Source of the DNA: Candidatus Woesebacteria bacterium UBA5073
Lineage (GTDB): Bacteria; Patescibacteriota; Microgenomatia; UBA8517
Reading direction: 5' to 3'
Assembly: GCA_002415845.1 (NCBI GenBank)
Contig: DIAR01000053.1
Coordinates: forward strand, 1 to 13,272
DNA: 13,272 bases
In this document: piece after piece, positions 11,755 through 13,272 of the stretch
Layout: every line of letters starts with the position of its first letter
How positions within the stretch are numbered: the stretch's first letter is position 1
Position numbers and translations under genes: made by a program
The notes under the pieces: model-generated
What the model was told of the DNA's origin: nothing
What the model saw: the letters and a program-made list of their open reading frames with translations, nothing else
Database searches by the model: none

Positions 11755-12376
11755 ACAAAGATTTCTTCAAAACGTCTTTGGACACTAATTCTTCGGTGTT
11801 TGAGTAAGGTCTGTGCTCAATGATGTTTTGGGCGTATACAGGACCAATTCCCTCCAAAGATTCCAGTTCTTTTTGGCTGGCGGTATTAATATTGATAGCC
11901 CCTCCCCCGGAAGACCCTAAATTGGTTGATATAGTTTGATTGTCCACCGAATTTTTAGCAGTCGTTAAGTTGGACTGCTCATCCGCCCTTGGGATATAAA
12001 TTTTCTGTCCGTCGATCAGTTTGGCGGCCCGATTAAGGTTTTTTTCGACCCAAAGCCGATCGGCCTTCTCCGATAATCCCCCGGCGATGATCAACAAGTC
12101 TTCAATCCTCGGATCATTTGCCAGTTTATAAACACCGGGTCTTAAAACCGCCCCGGCAATTTCGACAATTATTTCTTTATCGTTAACCGTTTGCTCCCCC
12201 AGAATTTCGACTTTCGGATTTGGTGTTTTTTCTTTGGTTGCAAAAAAGACCCCTAAAAACAAAAGAGCAATGCCAACCAAAACCAGAAGAATGGTTTTTT
12301 GATTGTTAAGATAAAAGGTCTCTACCTTTTTTCTGAGGAGTTGTTCTTTTTCCCCAATGTCGTCATCGGGTGGCAT
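11723..12376 (-). CDS. comEA: ComEA-like DNA-binding competence protein
   Basis: ComEA binds incoming double-stranded DNA at the membrane and passes it to ComEC. The 217 aa protein has a cytoplasmic acidic start, one membrane helix (about 29-47), an SLBB domain (about 69-129: VEIAGAVLRPGVYKL, IIAGGLSEKAD, DGQKIYIPR), a Ser/Thr/Asn/Gly linker (133-159) and a C-terminal helix-hairpin-helix DNA-binding domain. That domain begins ININTASQKELESLEGIGP (161-179) and continues through the second hairpin to the end. This order is the standard ComEA architecture. It sits between leuS (44-base gap) and comEC (overlap), in the same direction. The ATG at 12376 has no Shine-Dalgarno; AT-rich repeats lie directly upstream. 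Confidence 0.94.
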   Translation of the reverse strand: MPPDDDIGEKEQLLRKKVETFYLNNQKTILLVLVGIALLFLGVFFATKEKTPNPKVEILGEQTVNDKEIIVEIAGAVLRPGVYKLANDPRIEDLLIIAGGLSEKADRLWVEKNLNRAAKLIDGQKIYIPRADEQSNLTTAKNSVDNQTISTNLGSSGGGAININTASQKELESLEGIGPVYAQNIIEHRPYSNTEELVSKDVLKKSLFEKIKNKISV

Positions 12377-12377
12377 G

Positions 12378-12392
12378 TTAATAAAATATTAA
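12378..12392. repeat. Perfect AT inverted repeat before comEA
   Basis: TTAATA-AAA-TATTAA is a perfect 6-bp inverted repeat one base upstream of the comEA ATG. All-AT pairing makes a stable hairpin unlikely; it could be an operator or chance in AT-rich DNA. Confidence 0.4.
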
Positions 12393-12420
12393 TTTAAAAA
12401 AAGACTGATTTAAAAAAAGA
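12392..12420. repeat. Tandem 13-nt direct repeat between leuS and comEA
   Basis: ATTTAAAAAAAGA occurs at 12392-12404 and again at 12408-12420, a 16-base period, directly after the leuS stop. It is probably a slippage-type duplication. On the minus strand it gives two T7 runs but no GC hairpin, so it is not an obvious terminator. Confidence 0.6.
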
Positions 12421-13272
12421 TTATTCGACGACAAAATTAATTAATCGACCGGGAACAAAGATGGTGTCTTTTAAGTGCTTCTCTTTCAGCCAGATGAGTA
12501 CCTTAGTATCCTTTTGTGCTAGTTTGATGGTATTTTCTTTATCTAAAACCGCTTCTTTATCAAGAATTATTTGGCTTCTAACCTTTCCGTTAACTTGAAT
12601 GACCACCGTTACCTTTTCGTTTTCTCCCAAACTCTTATCATACTCAGGCCACGGCTGGTTGGTCACCGAAAATTCTTTTTTGAGAATATTCACCCACACT
12701 TCTTCGGCCAAATGAGGAGCAAAAGGAGAAATCAGCCTGGTTAATTTCTCGGCTTCTTCAGAACTCAAGTCCCCGTCATCGTTCCAGGCATTAGCCAGTT
12801 CCATCAAGAAGGCAACGGCCGTATTAAATTTCAAATCTTCCAGGTTATTGCTTACTTTCTTTATGGTTTGATTTAGTTTGATGGATAGTTCCGGATTGGA
12901 TTTGGTTCCGATTTTTGACTGAAAAAGACGATAAAGCCTACCCAAAAACCTAAAACAGCCTTCCAAACTTTCTTCGCTCCAGGCATTCATCTGATCAAAA
13001 GGTCCCATGAACATCTCATAAAGCCTTAAGGTGTCGGCACCGTATTTGGCTACAATTTCATCAGGACTAATCACATTGCCCAGAGATTTACTCATCTTGC
13101 GACCATCCGGCCCCAAAACTATTCCGTGTGATCTGCGTTTCTTATAAGGCTCGGAGGTCGGAACGACACCGATGTCATAAAGAAATTTATAAATAAATCT
13201 CGAATACAAAAGATGCAAAGTGATATGTTCGTATCCCCCCTGATACATGTCTACCGGCAGCCAGTATTTCAT
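12421..13272 (-). CDS. leuS: Leucyl-tRNA synthetase, C-terminal part (5' end outside window)
   Basis: LeuRS charges tRNA-Leu with leucine (class I synthetase). The visible 283 residues start inside the protein: KYWLPVDMYQGGYEHITLHL (residues 2-21) is the conserved catalytic-core stretch, KMSKS is at 59-63 in GRKMSKSLGNVISPDEIV, and YGADTLRLYEMFMGP (77-91) follows. The anticodon-binding helical bundle (about 100-215) contains SPFAPHLAEEVW, and the C-terminal domain reads VVIQVNGKVRSQI ending IFVPGRLINFVVE. The Met at the window edge is internal, not the start. The gene continues beyond 13272. It is the visible first gene of a co-directional run with comEA, comEC and the MBL gene. Confidence 0.97.
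   Translation of the reverse strand: MKYWLPVDMYQGGYEHITLHLLYSRFIYKFLYDIGVVPTSEPYKKRRSHGIVLGPDGRKMSKSLGNVISPDEIVAKYGADTLRLYEMFMGPFDQMNAWSEESLEGCFRFLGRLYRLFQSKIGTKSNPELSIKLNQTIKKVSNNLEDLKFNTAVAFLMELANAWNDDGDLSSEEAEKLTRLISPFAPHLAEEVWVNILKKEFSVTNQPWPEYDKSLGENEKVTVVIQVNGKVRSQIILDKEAVLDKENTIKLAQKDTKVLIWLKEKHLKDTIFVPGRLINFVVE

Noticed and set aside
1..13272. CRISPR array, insertion sequence, integrase or prophage module
   Set aside because: No regularly spaced direct repeats, transposase motifs or integrase motifs are seen on either strand.
13230..13272. Met at the right edge as the true start of the leucyl-tRNA synthetase
   Set aside because: The sequence starts in the middle of the conserved catalytic core (KYWLPVDMYQGG), so most of the gene lies outside the window.

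Overview
The window looks like a piece of a streamlined bacterial chromosome, most probably a Candidate Phyla Radiation / Patescibacteria genome (Microgenomates-like). This is inference from gene content and style: a PEGA/beta-propeller protein next to mreB, a ComEC split into two proteins, an HTH plus LAGLIDADG-like protein of a kind common in these genomes, tRNAs without encoded CCA, many tiny membrane proteins, and many genes with no Shine-Dalgarno sequence. The standard code fits; no in-frame UGA needs to be read as sense. No 16S or marker tree was available, so the lineage is not proven.

Layout, left to right. Positions 1-502 (minus) hold the N-terminal 167 residues of MreB. Divergent from it at 613-1830 (plus) is a membrane-anchored PEGA/beta-propeller protein with a leaderless-type promoter. 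Positions 1839-2923 (minus) hold a self-contained cassette: promoter, about 125 nt of leader, three consecutive genes for 83-103 aa proteins with about three membrane segments each, and a three-way-junction terminator. Positions 2950-3102 (minus) carry tRNA-Pro(CGG) and tRNA-Arg(CCT). An HTH/LAGLIDADG-like gene (3065-3724, minus) runs into tRNA-Arg and takes its stop codon from the anticodon loop. At 3847-4356 (plus) an unrecognised 169 aa gene is bracketed by a perfect 12-bp inverted repeat. Positions 4424-6255 (minus) hold an M16 zinc protease followed by an insertion-containing nucleoside diphosphate kinase.

Positions 6256-6748 are mostly non-coding, with a strong bidirectional hairpin and a small, possibly frameshifted minus-strand ORF. 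Positions 6749-7779 (plus) hold two tandem paralogous membrane-anchored proteins of unknown family with their own promoter and terminator. argS (7853-9496, minus) follows, then a small plus-strand gene (9560-9793) whose stop overlaps the stop of the next operon. Positions 9790-13272 (minus) read leuS (3' part), comEA, comEC core, comEC-type metallo-beta-lactamase.

Functionally the core genes cover cell shape (MreB), translation (ArgRS, LeuRS, two tRNAs), nucleotide supply (Ndk), proteolysis (M16) and DNA uptake (ComEA, ComEC, MBL). The blocks at 1839-4416 and 6256-7852 are accessory-looking. The best candidates for undescribed biology are the three-gene mini-membrane cassette, the tandem IDNW paralogs, the repeat-bracketed 169 aa gene, and the tRNA-overlapping HTH/LAGLIDADG-like gene. 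Several promoters here carry an extended -10 (TGn plus a TATAAT-like hexamer) placed within about 10 nt of the start codon, which suggests leaderless or near-leaderless translation is common in this organism.
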